The notes under the pieces are model-generated. The model searched no databases, was not told where the DNA came from, and saw nothing but the letters and a program-made list of their open reading frames with translations. A DNA stretch of 52,075 nt from Desulfonatronospira sp. (lineage in GTDB: Bacteria > Desulfobacterota > Desulfovibrionia > Desulfovibrionales > Desulfonatronovibrionaceae), in contig PUMA01000130.1 of the NCBI GenBank assembly GCA_003551155.1, forward strand, positions 1 to 52,075. Direction: 5' to 3'. The position numbers and the translations under genes were made by a program. Each line of letters opens with the position of its first letter. Position 1 is the first letter of the stretch. This document shows positions 31,949-41,130 of this stretch, in pieces.

Positions 31949-32887
31949 ATGCCAAGAAATTTTGCTTTATTGTCGGTATTGGCCTCGATTCTGACCCTGG
32001 GCCTTAAATTCGGAGCTTTCTGGGTCACCGGTTCAGTGGGGCTTTTGTCCGATGCTCTGGAAACCCTGGTCAACCTGACAGCCAGTATTGTTGCAGTCCT
32101 GGCCCTGACCATTGCCTTCAGGCCGGCAAATAAAAAATTTAATTACGGGCACGACAAGGCTGAGTATTTTGCCAGCGGCCTGGAAGGCGGACTCATTCTG
32201 GTGGCTGCGGGGGGAATAATCTACTCAGCCCTGGGTCGTCTCATTGCTCCTCAGGCGTTGGAGAACCTCGTCCTCGGAATCATCATTGCAGCTGTTGCAG
32301 CAGGCATAAATCTGGTAGTGGCCAGGATCATGATGAGAGCAGCAAGGCATTTTGATTCCATTGTCCTGGAAGGGGATGCCAAGCATCTGATAGCTGATGT
32401 ATGGACGTCTACAGGGGTTATTGTCGGGCTTTTGATCATTCTGTTTTTTCCTCAGATGCTCATCCTGGACTCCCTGATTGCAGTACTGATAGCTCTTAAC
32501 ATCCCCCGCTCGGGCATCAGTCTTATCAAGCGCTCCATGCATGGCCTCATGGACATTTCCCTGCCCAAAGAAGAGATTCAGATTGTGGAAAAACATATCC
32601 GTGCACATGCAGGTGAATCAGCAGCTTATCACGGCCTGCGGTCCAGGAAATCCGGATCCAGGAGGTTTATAGATTTTCATCTTTTGCTGCCGGGACACAA
32701 AACAATTCAGGAAGGGCATCGGATCTGCTGCCGCATTGAAAAAGGCATTGAAGAAGAGCTGCCCAGGTCCCAGGTAACCATTCACGTAGAGCCCGAGGAA
32801 GACAAGGCCTCCTGGGACGGGGACCGGCTGGGAGGAATAAAGAGCAAGTCTTCATCTGCCGATGACCACCACCCTGATGGAAAATAA
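31949..32887 (+). CDS. cation diffusion facilitator family transporter
   Basis: GSVGLLSDALETLVNLTASIVAVLALTIAFRPANKKFNYGHDKAEYFASGLEGG...; CDF signature and C-terminal cytoplasmic domain. Confidence 0.93.
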   Translation: MPRNFALLSVLASILTLGLKFGAFWVTGSVGLLSDALETLVNLTASIVAVLALTIAFRPANKKFNYGHDKAEYFASGLEGGLILVAAGGIIYSALGRLIAPQALENLVLGIIIAAVAAGINLVVARIMMRAARHFDSIVLEGDAKHLIADVWTSTGVIVGLLIILFFPQMLILDSLIAVLIALNIPRSGISLIKRSMHGLMDISLPKEEIQIVEKHIRAHAGESAAYHGLRSRKSGSRRFIDFHLLLPGHKTIQEGHRICCRIEKGIEEELPRSQVTIHVEPEEDKASWDGDRLGGIKSKSSSADDHHPDGK

Positions 32888-32909
32888 AACAGGATCCCGG
32901 GCTAATTTT

Positions 32910-33005
32910 CGGCTCCTCGACGCAACGTGTGGATTTTATATACAGTTAAAAATCAAAAGCCTTATCCAGAATGCCATAACAATTCCACAGCATACGTCGA
33001 AGAGC
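32910..33005 (+). mobile_element. MITE-like element copy B (96-97 bp) with ~23 bp imperfect TIRs and an 8-bp target-site duplication CTAATTTT
   Basis: cggctcctcgacgcaacgtgtgga...tccacagcatacgtcgaagagc; flanks 32902-32909 and 33006-33013 are both ctaatttt; ~90% identical to the reverse complement of 17801-17900. Confidence 0.8.
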
Positions 33006-34817
33006 CTAATTTTTGTAGCTGAGGCTGGCAAACTGCTCTATCTTGTCCTTGTAGGCCAGTATCCCCTGAGTCAGTCCCTTGGCCATGTATTCCAGAAAGT
33101 CATCGGATTGCAAAAGCCTCAGATCTCGCTCATTGGTCATGTAGCCGAGCTCAAGAAGTATGGAAGGCATTTTGGCTCCCATGAGCACATAAAACGGGGC
33201 CTGCCTTACACCATTGTCACCAAGATCAGTAAATCTGCCCTGGGCATGGCTTATAGTATTAGTGTGAACCTTCTGGGCCAGATTTCTGGACTCATTGATC
33301 TTGGAGCTGAGCATGAGGTCGGTGAGAATGTACTGCAGATCTGATATTTTCTGAGTGCTGACAGCATTCTCTCTGGCTGCCACCCTTTTGGCGTCCTCGG
33401 TTTTGGCAAAATTGAGATAGTACACTTCAAAGCCGCGGACATTGGGGTTGCGATGGGCATTGGCATGCACTGAAATAAAAAGGTCTGCTTTCTGGGAATT
33501 GGCCATGGCTGTTCTTTCTTCCAGGGGCACAAATACGTCCCTGGTACGGGTATACAGCACATTGAACCCCTGTTGCTCAAGATGGCGGCCCAGAATCCTG
33601 GACATTCGCAGCACCACGTCCTTCTCCTTGATTCCGTTGGATATGGCTCCCGGATCTTTGCCTCCGTGTCCGGGATCGATCATAATTGTTCTGACCTTGA
33701 GCCCCAGCTGCTCCACCAGGCTTCCCGCGGTCAGCTCTCTGCTTCTGGGATCCAGGGTTATTTGAGGCCCTCCCTCAAGGGTCCCCAAAACTTTTCTTTC
33801 CTCGGGGGCATAGACATCCACCACTATACGGAACGGGTTTTCCAGGGCAAAAACCCTGAAGTTATCCAGTTCGTGAATATCCAGAACAACCCTGGATTTG
33901 TCCTGTGTATGCTGAGCAGACCTTATGCGGCTCAAAATGCCGTCAGCCACTTTCTCTTCTCCAGCAATGTCTTCGCCCCGGCGGGTTTTTTCCAGGTCAA
34001 TAAACAGACGGTGTGGTGTGCCCAGGTCAGGATCAGGTTTGAGGAGCTGGTGATGGTAATCAACCTGCGAATCCAGGTCCAGGACCACCCGGGTATATTC
34101 GTCGCTGCTCCAGTGACGGATGGTGACCAGCCGGGCCTCCTCTGGCAAAATCCTGTCCTGATCCAGTGCGGGTTGAGAGCTGATCGCGGGAGGGGTCATT
34201 TCCATTAGTTTCATGGTCCCGCCTGGCTCAGGCTGATGACTGAACCCGGCAGCATCGGCCTCGTCTGTATACTCTTGTGCTGTTGCACCTCCGGCCCGCC
34301 TGATCTTCTCCAGATTTTTCCTGTCCAGCTCCTCTAAAACCTTCTGAGCTTCAGGCTTAAACCGGCTCTGGGAAAAATTATATACAACCCGCAGATATTC
34401 AATATATGCCTGAGCAGCGTCATGGTAATGATTCAGATGGAGGCCGGCTTTTCTGAACTGGGCTTCACCAGCCCGGTCGTGCAATGGGAATTCCCGGACA
34501 ACCCGGGTATAATAATCTTCAGCTTTTTCAAAATCAGCCCGCAGATAGGATCTTTTGCCAAGTTCTTCATGAGTTCGGCCAAGGTAAAAAAGAGCCTCAG
34601 CAGCGCTGGATTCGGAAGTGCTCTCCCTGTATGCCCGTTCAAAATAACCGGCAACCTCAAGCCAGTGCGAACGGTATTGAGCCCGGGACTCGTTTTCCAT
34701 GAGGGAATTGAAGCCCTGCAGGCCTTTGTGGTGGTCTGCATGGACAGCCCCGCCTGACAGAAACCAGACAGCCAGGAAAAAGAACAAAAAGGATAAAAGC
34801 GAATTTTTCTTGGGCAT
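33006..34817 (-). CDS. N-acetylmuramoyl-L-alanine amidase with TPR-like and AMIN-like N-terminal regions
   Basis: IMIDPGHGGKDPGAISNGIKEKDVVLRMSRILGRHLEQQGFNVLYTRTRDVFVPLEERTAMAN...SVHANAHRNPNVRGFEVYYL. Confidence 0.93.
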   Translation of the reverse strand: MPKKNSLLSFLFFFLAVWFLSGGAVHADHHKGLQGFNSLMENESRAQYRSHWLEVAGYFERAYRESTSESSAAEALFYLGRTHEELGKRSYLRADFEKAEDYYTRVVREFPLHDRAGEAQFRKAGLHLNHYHDAAQAYIEYLRVVYNFSQSRFKPEAQKVLEELDRKNLEKIRRAGGATAQEYTDEADAAGFSHQPEPGGTMKLMEMTPPAISSQPALDQDRILPEEARLVTIRHWSSDEYTRVVLDLDSQVDYHHQLLKPDPDLGTPHRLFIDLEKTRRGEDIAGEEKVADGILSRIRSAQHTQDKSRVVLDIHELDNFRVFALENPFRIVVDVYAPEERKVLGTLEGGPQITLDPRSRELTAGSLVEQLGLKVRTIMIDPGHGGKDPGAISNGIKEKDVVLRMSRILGRHLEQQGFNVLYTRTRDVFVPLEERTAMANSQKADLFISVHANAHRNPNVRGFEVYYLNFAKTEDAKRVAARENAVSTQKISDLQYILTDLMLSSKINESRNLAQKVHTNTISHAQGRFTDLGDNGVRQAPFYVLMGAKMPSILLELGYMTNERDLRLLQSDDFLEYMAKGLTQGILAYKDKIEQFASLSYKN

Positions 34818-34819
34818 GG

Positions 34820-36643
34820 TTATTCCACCGTAACACTTTTGGCCAGGTTTCGCGGCTGATCCACATCCTTGCCCAGATAGACCGCCATTTCATAGGCAAA
34901 CAGCTGCAGGGCAGGCAGCACCAGAAAACTGTTCAGGGGATCTTCCAGCCAGGGTATCTCCCACCTGTCATTGACATCTAATACTGTTTCAGGATTGGTC
35001 AAGGCAATTATCGGCCCGTTGCGGGCCTTTATCTCCATGAGATTGGACTGGATTTTCCCCAGCAGATCGTTGTTCAGGGCCAGAGCAAAGGTTGGAAGCT
35101 CATTGTCAATCAGGGCAATGGGCCCGTGTTTCAGCTCCCCGGCAGCGTATCCCTGCGCGTGTATGTATGAAATTTCCTTGAGCTTCAAAGCTCCTTCCAG
35201 GGCCAGGGGAAAGTTTATTCCGCGGCCAAGATAAAAGAAGCTGCGTGCTCTGGCATATTGTGCACATAATTTCTGAGCCATGGTCTGTATCCGGGGCAGT
35301 TGAGCCTCCATCATTGCCGGCAGGCTGTACAGGTCTGTAACTGCTCTGCGCACAGTCCTGGAATCTATTCTGTCCTTGGCATGACCCCAGTAGAGTGCCA
35401 GCAGATAGAGCATAACCAGTTGGCTGCACATGGCCTTGGTCGAGGCCACGCTGATTTCTGGTCCGGCCTGGGTATAAAGTACCCGGTCGGATTCCCGGGC
35501 CACGCTGGATCCCACCACATTGCAAAGCCCCAGAACCGGCAGGCCCCGCTCTCTGACCATCCGCTGCCCGGCCAGGGTATCTGCGGTTTCCCCGGACTGG
35601 CTGATGCTTACATAGAGAGTTCCGGGTTCCTCCACAAGGACCCTGTATCTGAATTCAGAAGCGATTTCAACATTTACAGGAATCCCGGCCAGACCTTCCA
35701 GGACATATTTGCCCCACAGTCCGGCATTAAATGATGTCCCGCAGGCCACGATATGAAGCCGGGAAGGAACAGGCAGGCCCTGGAGCTCGGACAGGTTGAT
35801 GGTATTGTTTTTGCGGTCCACTCTGCCTGCCAGGCAGTCCATCAGCACCTTGGGCTGCTCCAGGATCTCCTTGAGCATGAAATGCCTGTATCCGCCTTTC
35901 TGAGCAGCCTGTACGTCCCATTTGATGCGCTGAACCTGTTTGGAAACCGGGGTAAGGCTGTGGGCACGATACACAGTCCAGTTACCGGCATCCATTTCCA
36001 CCAGTTCATCATCTTCCAGGAACACCACATCTCTGGTGTAAGGTAAAAATGCCGGAATATCAGAAGCCGCAAAATTTTCACCAGTACCGGCCCCCAGAAT
36101 CAGAGGACTTGCTTTTCTGGCCGCCCATATCCGGCCTGGATGCTGTCTGCTGATCAGGGCAAATGCATAGGACCCCTGCACCTGGGACATGCTCCAGGAC
36201 AGGGCTTCAATGATGGAATCCGTATGTTCCAGGCCATGAGCAATCAGGCAGACCAGAACCTCGGTGTCGGTTTCCGAGCGGAAAGTGCATCCCTTGTCCA
36301 TGAGCAACGATTTGAGCTGTTGGAAATTTTCAATAATGCCGTTGTGCACCAGCGCCAGATTGTAGTGGACATCCAGATGCGGGTGGGCATTGGTTTCGTT
36401 GGGCAGTCCGTGGGTGGCCCATCTGGTGTGACCAATGCCGGTGGTGGCATGCAGAACCTGTCCTCCTGCAAGCTTATGTTCCAGGGCCTGGAGTTTGCCC
36501 GAGGCCCTGAACAGGTGCAGACGTCCGGAATGTTCAAAGGCCAGCCCGGCGGAATCGTATCCACGGTATTCCAGGCTTTTGAGGCCCTGGATGATTACCG
36601 GCACAGCGGGACGGTGCCCAGTATAAGCAATAATGCCGCACAT
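34820..36643 (-). CDS. glmS: glutamine-fructose-6-phosphate aminotransferase (isomerizing)
   Basis: MCGIIAYTGHRPAVPVIIQGLKSLEYRGYDSAGLAF...; C-terminal NLAKSVTVE. Confidence 0.98.
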   Translation of the reverse strand: MCGIIAYTGHRPAVPVIIQGLKSLEYRGYDSAGLAFEHSGRLHLFRASGKLQALEHKLAGGQVLHATTGIGHTRWATHGLPNETNAHPHLDVHYNLALVHNGIIENFQQLKSLLMDKGCTFRSETDTEVLVCLIAHGLEHTDSIIEALSWSMSQVQGSYAFALISRQHPGRIWAARKASPLILGAGTGENFAASDIPAFLPYTRDVVFLEDDELVEMDAGNWTVYRAHSLTPVSKQVQRIKWDVQAAQKGGYRHFMLKEILEQPKVLMDCLAGRVDRKNNTINLSELQGLPVPSRLHIVACGTSFNAGLWGKYVLEGLAGIPVNVEIASEFRYRVLVEEPGTLYVSISQSGETADTLAGQRMVRERGLPVLGLCNVVGSSVARESDRVLYTQAGPEISVASTKAMCSQLVMLYLLALYWGHAKDRIDSRTVRRAVTDLYSLPAMMEAQLPRIQTMAQKLCAQYARARSFFYLGRGINFPLALEGALKLKEISYIHAQGYAAGELKHGPIALIDNELPTFALALNNDLLGKIQSNLMEIKARNGPIIALTNPETVLDVNDRWEIPWLEDPLNSFLVLPALQLFAYEMAVYLGKDVDQPRNLAKSVTVE

Positions 36644-36787
36644 TCTTGGTCAAGCTCCGTTATGCATGTTGTCAGCTGCAGGAATAAAAAAACCGTAAAG
36701 CAAAACTATACATCTATAACAGCAGGGTGTCTGCTGCCTGGCCGTTAAGAAAAAATTTTTGATCTTATGAAAAGAACCATGTCCGGA

Positions 36788-37414
36788 TTACAGATTTATC
36801 TGGTACATGAAAGCATCCCATTTTTTGAGAAGCTGTCCCAGAGCCTTGCCCCTGTGGCTGCGCTGGTTTTTCTGGACTGGATCCATCTGGGCTGCTGTAA
36901 GTTTCAATTCCGGGTCGTAAAAAACCGGATCATAACCAAAACCCTTGGTTCCTCTGGGCTGGGTCAGGACCATGCCTTCCCATTCTCCCCGAACCATCAG
37001 GCTGGCTCCTCCGGGCGCATGCGCCACCAAAACACAGATAAACCTGGCTGCACGGGCATCACCGGACAAGTGCCGCATTCTGCGCAAAAGCTTTGCATTG
37101 TTTTCTTGGTCAGTAGCATCCTTGCCTGCATATCTGGCCGAGTAAACGCCGGGCTCACCATCCAGGGCAGGCACTTCCAGGCCGGAATCGTCGGCTATGG
37201 CTACATAACCGGTGCCCCTGGCTACAGCCATGGCTTTTATCCGGGCGTTCTCTTCAAAAGAGGATCCTGTTTCAGGAATGTCTCCTATCTGTGGAAACCG
37301 GTCCAGCCCCTGAACCTTTATGTCCGGCCTGACAGCAGCCAGCAAGCGTCCCATTTCTTGGATTTTGCCCTGATTTCGGGTTGCCAGAACTATTATCGCA
37401 TCATTGCCGGACAT
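36788..37414 (-). CDS. rdgB: XTP/dITP diphosphohydrolase (RdgB/HAM1)
   Basis: IIVLATRNQGKIQEMGRLL...FEENARIKAMAVARGTGYVAIADDSGLEVPALDGEPGVYSARYAG; start at 37414 with gagggg RBS. Confidence 0.93.
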   Translation of the reverse strand: MSGNDAIIVLATRNQGKIQEMGRLLAAVRPDIKVQGLDRFPQIGDIPETGSSFEENARIKAMAVARGTGYVAIADDSGLEVPALDGEPGVYSARYAGKDATDQENNAKLLRRMRHLSGDARAARFICVLVAHAPGGASLMVRGEWEGMVLTQPRGTKGFGYDPVFYDPELKLTAAQMDPVQKNQRSHRGKALGQLLKKWDAFMYQINL

Positions 37415-37459
37415 GATTTTCCCCTCAATTCTTAGCTGAAAACCGCAGATGTTGTCCAT

Positions 37460-37475
37460 TGTTTCATGTGAAACA
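37460..37475. promoter_or_regulatory. second parS site, one mismatch (TGTTTCATGTGAAACA)
   Basis: 15/16 match to the parS consensus, 45 bp upstream of the rdgB start. Confidence 0.85.
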
Positions 37476-37770
37476 ATTTGCTGCAAAAAACTCTTCAATC
37501 TGCAAAAAAGGGGGCTGCCAAGTTACTGTTATGCCTGCCCTGAGGTATAAAAGCCTTTAATACAGCTGCCTGGAAAATTGCAAGCAATTTCGTCTGGTTT
37601 TTGCCTTTCTGCGAGGATGAGGCAGCAATGTTCTCTCATGGTTTCTTTACAGCATCACAATAGGTTATTGATTTCCTCGATACACTGCGTGGAAAACAGG
37701 CATAAGTGGCTGATAGCATGTGCTTTTCCCGGATTCTGCAGCACAGATTTTAAGAATGCTGGACGAGGGA

Positions 37771-38610
37771 TTAAAGATCAAGGGTCTGGAAAAAACATTT
37801 ATCCAGATCTGCCAGGAAAACCTTGTTGCGAAGCCCGGGTTGATTCCGGGTGACTATGGCCACGGCTTCGTGGGACTGGATACTGGCGATCAAGCCCACG
37901 ATAGTGGACAGGGTGCCCAGGACCTGTTCAGCGCCCTGCTCCAGGCTGCCCTGCCAGAAAGATTCCGGACTCCTGTCCCCGGGATAGACCGTGCAGGCCA
38001 GACCGGTCTGGCCTGCCACAAATCCGGTAACCAGGGGGCAGCCGGCTTCATGGGCAGCTTTAAGTAATGTATTCCTGAAAAGGATTCCCCCCAGACAGTC
38101 CAGCACAAGATCCACCCTGGAGAGCAGATCAGGCAGATCTGCTGCCTGTAAAAATTCGGGGAAAAGCTCAAGCTTTGTAAAGGGATTAATGAGCTGTAAA
38201 CGGTCCATGGCAGCATCCAGCTTGAATTTTTTAAGGCTGGCCATGGTCCCCAGCAGCTGACGGTTGAGGGTGCTCTCCTCAAAAGTATCCCCGTCAGCAG
38301 CAAGGAATGTACCGACGCCTAAGCGGGCAAGCATTTCCAGGACATATCCTCCAAGACCGCCGGCTCCCACTATGAGAACTTTTGAACGGGCCAGAGCCAG
38401 CTGCATGTGCAAGTCAATAGAACTGTAGTTGCGCAGGTACCTTTCCAGGTTTATTCCCTTTTCAAGGACCAGCTGCTGGGCTTGCCAGGGTGTTACTGCG
38501 TGTTCACGGGCCAGTTGCAGCAACTCCGGACCAGAAATAAAGGCAAACGGATACTGGTCCGTGGATCTGCTGGCCCTGACCACATCCCCGACAAAACTTT
38601 TCCAGGGCAT
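37771..38610 (-). CDS. HesA/MoeB/ThiF family adenylyltransferase
   Basis: RYLRNYSSIDLHMQLALARSKVLIVGAGGLGGYVLEMLARLGVGTFLAADGDTFEESTLNRQLLGT. Confidence 0.88.
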   Translation of the reverse strand: MPWKSFVGDVVRASRSTDQYPFAFISGPELLQLAREHAVTPWQAQQLVLEKGINLERYLRNYSSIDLHMQLALARSKVLIVGAGGLGGYVLEMLARLGVGTFLAADGDTFEESTLNRQLLGTMASLKKFKLDAAMDRLQLINPFTKLELFPEFLQAADLPDLLSRVDLVLDCLGGILFRNTLLKAAHEAGCPLVTGFVAGQTGLACTVYPGDRSPESFWQGSLEQGAEQVLGTLSTIVGLIASIQSHEAVAIVTRNQPGLRNKVFLADLDKCFFQTLDL

Positions 38611-38612
38611 CT

Positions 38613-38837
38613 TCAGCCTCCGCCGATGGCCGGGAAAAAGCCTACACGGTCATGATCGTGCAGTACGGTTTCCGTATCAGCGCTCTGGCCGTTGACAAAA
38701 ATGATTTTTACCTCTTCTTCAGGGATTTTCAGATTGTGGATAATATCCCGGACAGTGCTTCCGGGCTGAATCTCCATCTGTCCCTCAGAAGGTGTAAACT
38801 CTGACAAAGTGGCAAAACAGGAGATCTGAATGCGCAT
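38613..38837 (-). CDS. MoaD/ThiS family sulfur-carrier protein
   Basis: MRIQISCFATLSEFTP...GSTVRDIIHNLKIPEEEVKIIFVNGQSADTETVLHDHDRVGFFPAIGGG; C-terminal glycine tail. Confidence 0.85.
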   Translation of the reverse strand: MRIQISCFATLSEFTPSEGQMEIQPGSTVRDIIHNLKIPEEEVKIIFVNGQSADTETVLHDHDRVGFFPAIGGG

Positions 38838-38948
38838 GATTTACTGTTCGGCCTCGGTGATATTCTTTATTTTTGCCCAGTTAATGGGGGTCATAGCATC
38901 CATTCCTGTGGCAGTTGTGGAAAAACTACCCACGCTGTTCGCTTCATG

Positions 38949-38985
38949 TGCATCAGCGGAGATGTGCAACATCTCCGCTGATGCA
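38949..38985. repeat. 17-bp perfect inverted repeat (hairpin, 3-nt loop) downstream of aor
   Basis: TGCATCAGCGGAGATGT gca ACATCTCCGCTGATGCA. Confidence 0.9.
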
Positions 38986-39000
38986 GACCAAAATCTCAGC

Positions 39001-40740
39001 CTAGATTTCCACCTTGGCCATCTGCAGTTCATCTGTGCTTAAATCCCATTTTACATTGTGCGGTGAAAGCTCCTCATTGATAAAGAAGTCCGGAAGCTGG
39101 TCGTGGACCGGGCTGAATCCAGCATCCCGGTTGAACGAATACTCGTCCTTGAGAACCTCAATCCCGGTCTTGCCGATATCATCCGCTGTAAAAGAGATGC
39201 CGAGCCTGGCGCTGATGAGCCTGGCAATGACATCCAGAGCGTCTTCAGTATCCAGGACCGCAAAGGCCACAAACAGGCAGAAGCCTGTGGAATCCACGGC
39301 AGCGGTAGCTATTTGAAGATTTTTGGAGATTTCCACATTTCCTGCCTTGCCCAGGGGGTCTATGTCCCCCCCTACTTTGAGTATATTCTGGCAGATGGCG
39401 TAGCCAGCGGTGTGGTCAGCGCCCATGGATGAGGTGGCATAGGTAACTCCAATTCCCTTGGCTGCTCTGGGGTCATAGGCCGGGATGGACTGTCTTTTGA
39501 CTACCGGCACCCGGTCTACGCCCAGGGCCTCGGCTGTAAACGCTGTGCCGTTGCCGATAATGGCTCCCAGGTAATCTTTAGGGGCATAGACCCTTTTGAG
39601 CAGATCAATGGCTGCCTGGCCCTCACCCCAGGGAATTATCCCGGCTTCCATGGCCATGGCCAGGGTGGTGCCTGTTTCTATGGTGTCCAGTCCCAGATCG
39701 TCGCACAGGCGGTCCAGTCTGGCAATGTCATCCATGTCGGCAATGAGCAGGTTGGAGCCAAAGGCCCAGACTGTTTCATATTCAAATCCTGAAGTCAGGT
39801 ATTCCCCCTTAGCATCGCAGTATTTCTGGGAGCACTGGATAACGCAGCCTGCATGACAGCCTTCCTTGGCAACACCGCCGCGGCTGTTGATCAGCTCCAC
39901 CATTTTTTCGCCGCTGATCTGTTGGGCCTTGTCAAACCGTCCGGAGCGAAAGTTTTGAGTGGGCAGTGTGCCGGCTTCATTGATTATATTGATCAGGATC
40001 GAAGTCCCGTAACCTGGTAGCCCCTGGCCGGTCACAGGATGATTGACCAGTATTTCGGCCCATCTTTTGGCCGCGGATTTGAAAGCCTCCTTGTCAGCCA
40101 CTTCCTGGCCCTTGGCCCCCTGAGAGTCCACCACAATGGCCTTGACTCTCTTGGATCCCATGAGCGCTCCCAGGCCGCCGCGGCCTGCAGCACGGCTGGG
40201 ATTGCCCTTGGGATCAGTAAACATGATGGCTGAAGCCAGGCGGTTGTTTTCTCCGGCAGGGCCGATGACCATAACGCCAGCCTTGGATCCGAAGCGCTCA
40301 AAAAGCCTGGAAGATGCCTCGTAGGTGCCCAGTCCCTCAAGTTCAGGGGTTTCAAAGAACTGTACCCCGTCCTTGTTTATAAAGATGGCTATGGGCTTTG
40401 ATCCTGGTTCTGGCTTGTCTTCAAGAATCAGACCCATTATATCCAGTTTGGCCAGCTTTTGGGAAAAGGTTCCACCAGCGTTCGATTCCTTGATAGTATT
40501 GGTCAAAGGCGACTTGCCACCCACGGATAGGCGCCCGGTGTTGGCAGCGGTAGTACCGGTCAAAAGACCTGCAGCTACTACCAGTTTGTTGGCTGAGCTC
40601 AGGGGATGGCAGGTCGGTGGAACTTCCCTGCGTACAATCCTGGACGTCAAACCCCTGCCGCCAAGGCCTGCATAGTCTCCAGACAGGTCTTCAAAGGCGG
40701 CTTTTTTGTTCCGTGTATTGATGCGTAACAGTCTGGCCAT
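39001..40740 (-). CDS. aor: aldehyde ferredoxin oxidoreductase
   Basis: GLGGRGLTSRIVRREVPPTCHPLSSANKLVVAAGLLTGTTAANTGRLSVGGKSPLTNTIKESNAGG...GRGGLGALMGSKRVKAIVV. Confidence 0.93.
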   Translation of the reverse strand: MARLLRINTRNKKAAFEDLSGDYAGLGGRGLTSRIVRREVPPTCHPLSSANKLVVAAGLLTGTTAANTGRLSVGGKSPLTNTIKESNAGGTFSQKLAKLDIMGLILEDKPEPGSKPIAIFINKDGVQFFETPELEGLGTYEASSRLFERFGSKAGVMVIGPAGENNRLASAIMFTDPKGNPSRAAGRGGLGALMGSKRVKAIVVDSQGAKGQEVADKEAFKSAAKRWAEILVNHPVTGQGLPGYGTSILINIINEAGTLPTQNFRSGRFDKAQQISGEKMVELINSRGGVAKEGCHAGCVIQCSQKYCDAKGEYLTSGFEYETVWAFGSNLLIADMDDIARLDRLCDDLGLDTIETGTTLAMAMEAGIIPWGEGQAAIDLLKRVYAPKDYLGAIIGNGTAFTAEALGVDRVPVVKRQSIPAYDPRAAKGIGVTYATSSMGADHTAGYAICQNILKVGGDIDPLGKAGNVEISKNLQIATAAVDSTGFCLFVAFAVLDTEDALDVIARLISARLGISFTADDIGKTGIEVLKDEYSFNRDAGFSPVHDQLPDFFINEELSPHNVKWDLSTDELQMAKVEI

Positions 40741-41130
40741 GGTTGTCCTCCTGGTTATCTGGTGGTATGGATTGGGCTGTAAGATTGAACAGGCTTATAA
40801 CAGAACCGGATTTGCCGTGTAAAGTAAACCTTGGCCGGAAGGGCGAAAAATTGAATGATCCAGGCTTGACTACTTGTAAAGGTCACGGAAATCTTTATTA
40901 GCCCTCCAGGCATTGGGTAAAATTACCCTTGAGCAGATTCCAACTGCAAAAACTCAAAAGCCAGACAACGACCCCTGACCGGAGCTGTGATAATCCATGG
41001 ATTACATGAAGCGCTTTATTCTGTTTGCCTCGCGCCTTCGCGTGACAAAAAACTTTTTGGAGCGCCGTCTGCACACAGGGGTGCAACGATTTAGTGTTCG
41101 AATGATCAAGACAATGAATACAATCTGATT

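Noticed and set aside
36690-36760. cagcag/ctgctg hairpin between rdgB and glmS as a terminator or glmS ribozyme
   Set aside because: Stem too short, no T-tract, no recognised ribozyme core.
38841-39032. 63-aa minus-strand ORF overlapping the aor 3' end as a full gene
   Set aside because: Crosses the aor stop and the hairpin; only the short 3' portion is worth noting as a possible coupled ORF.
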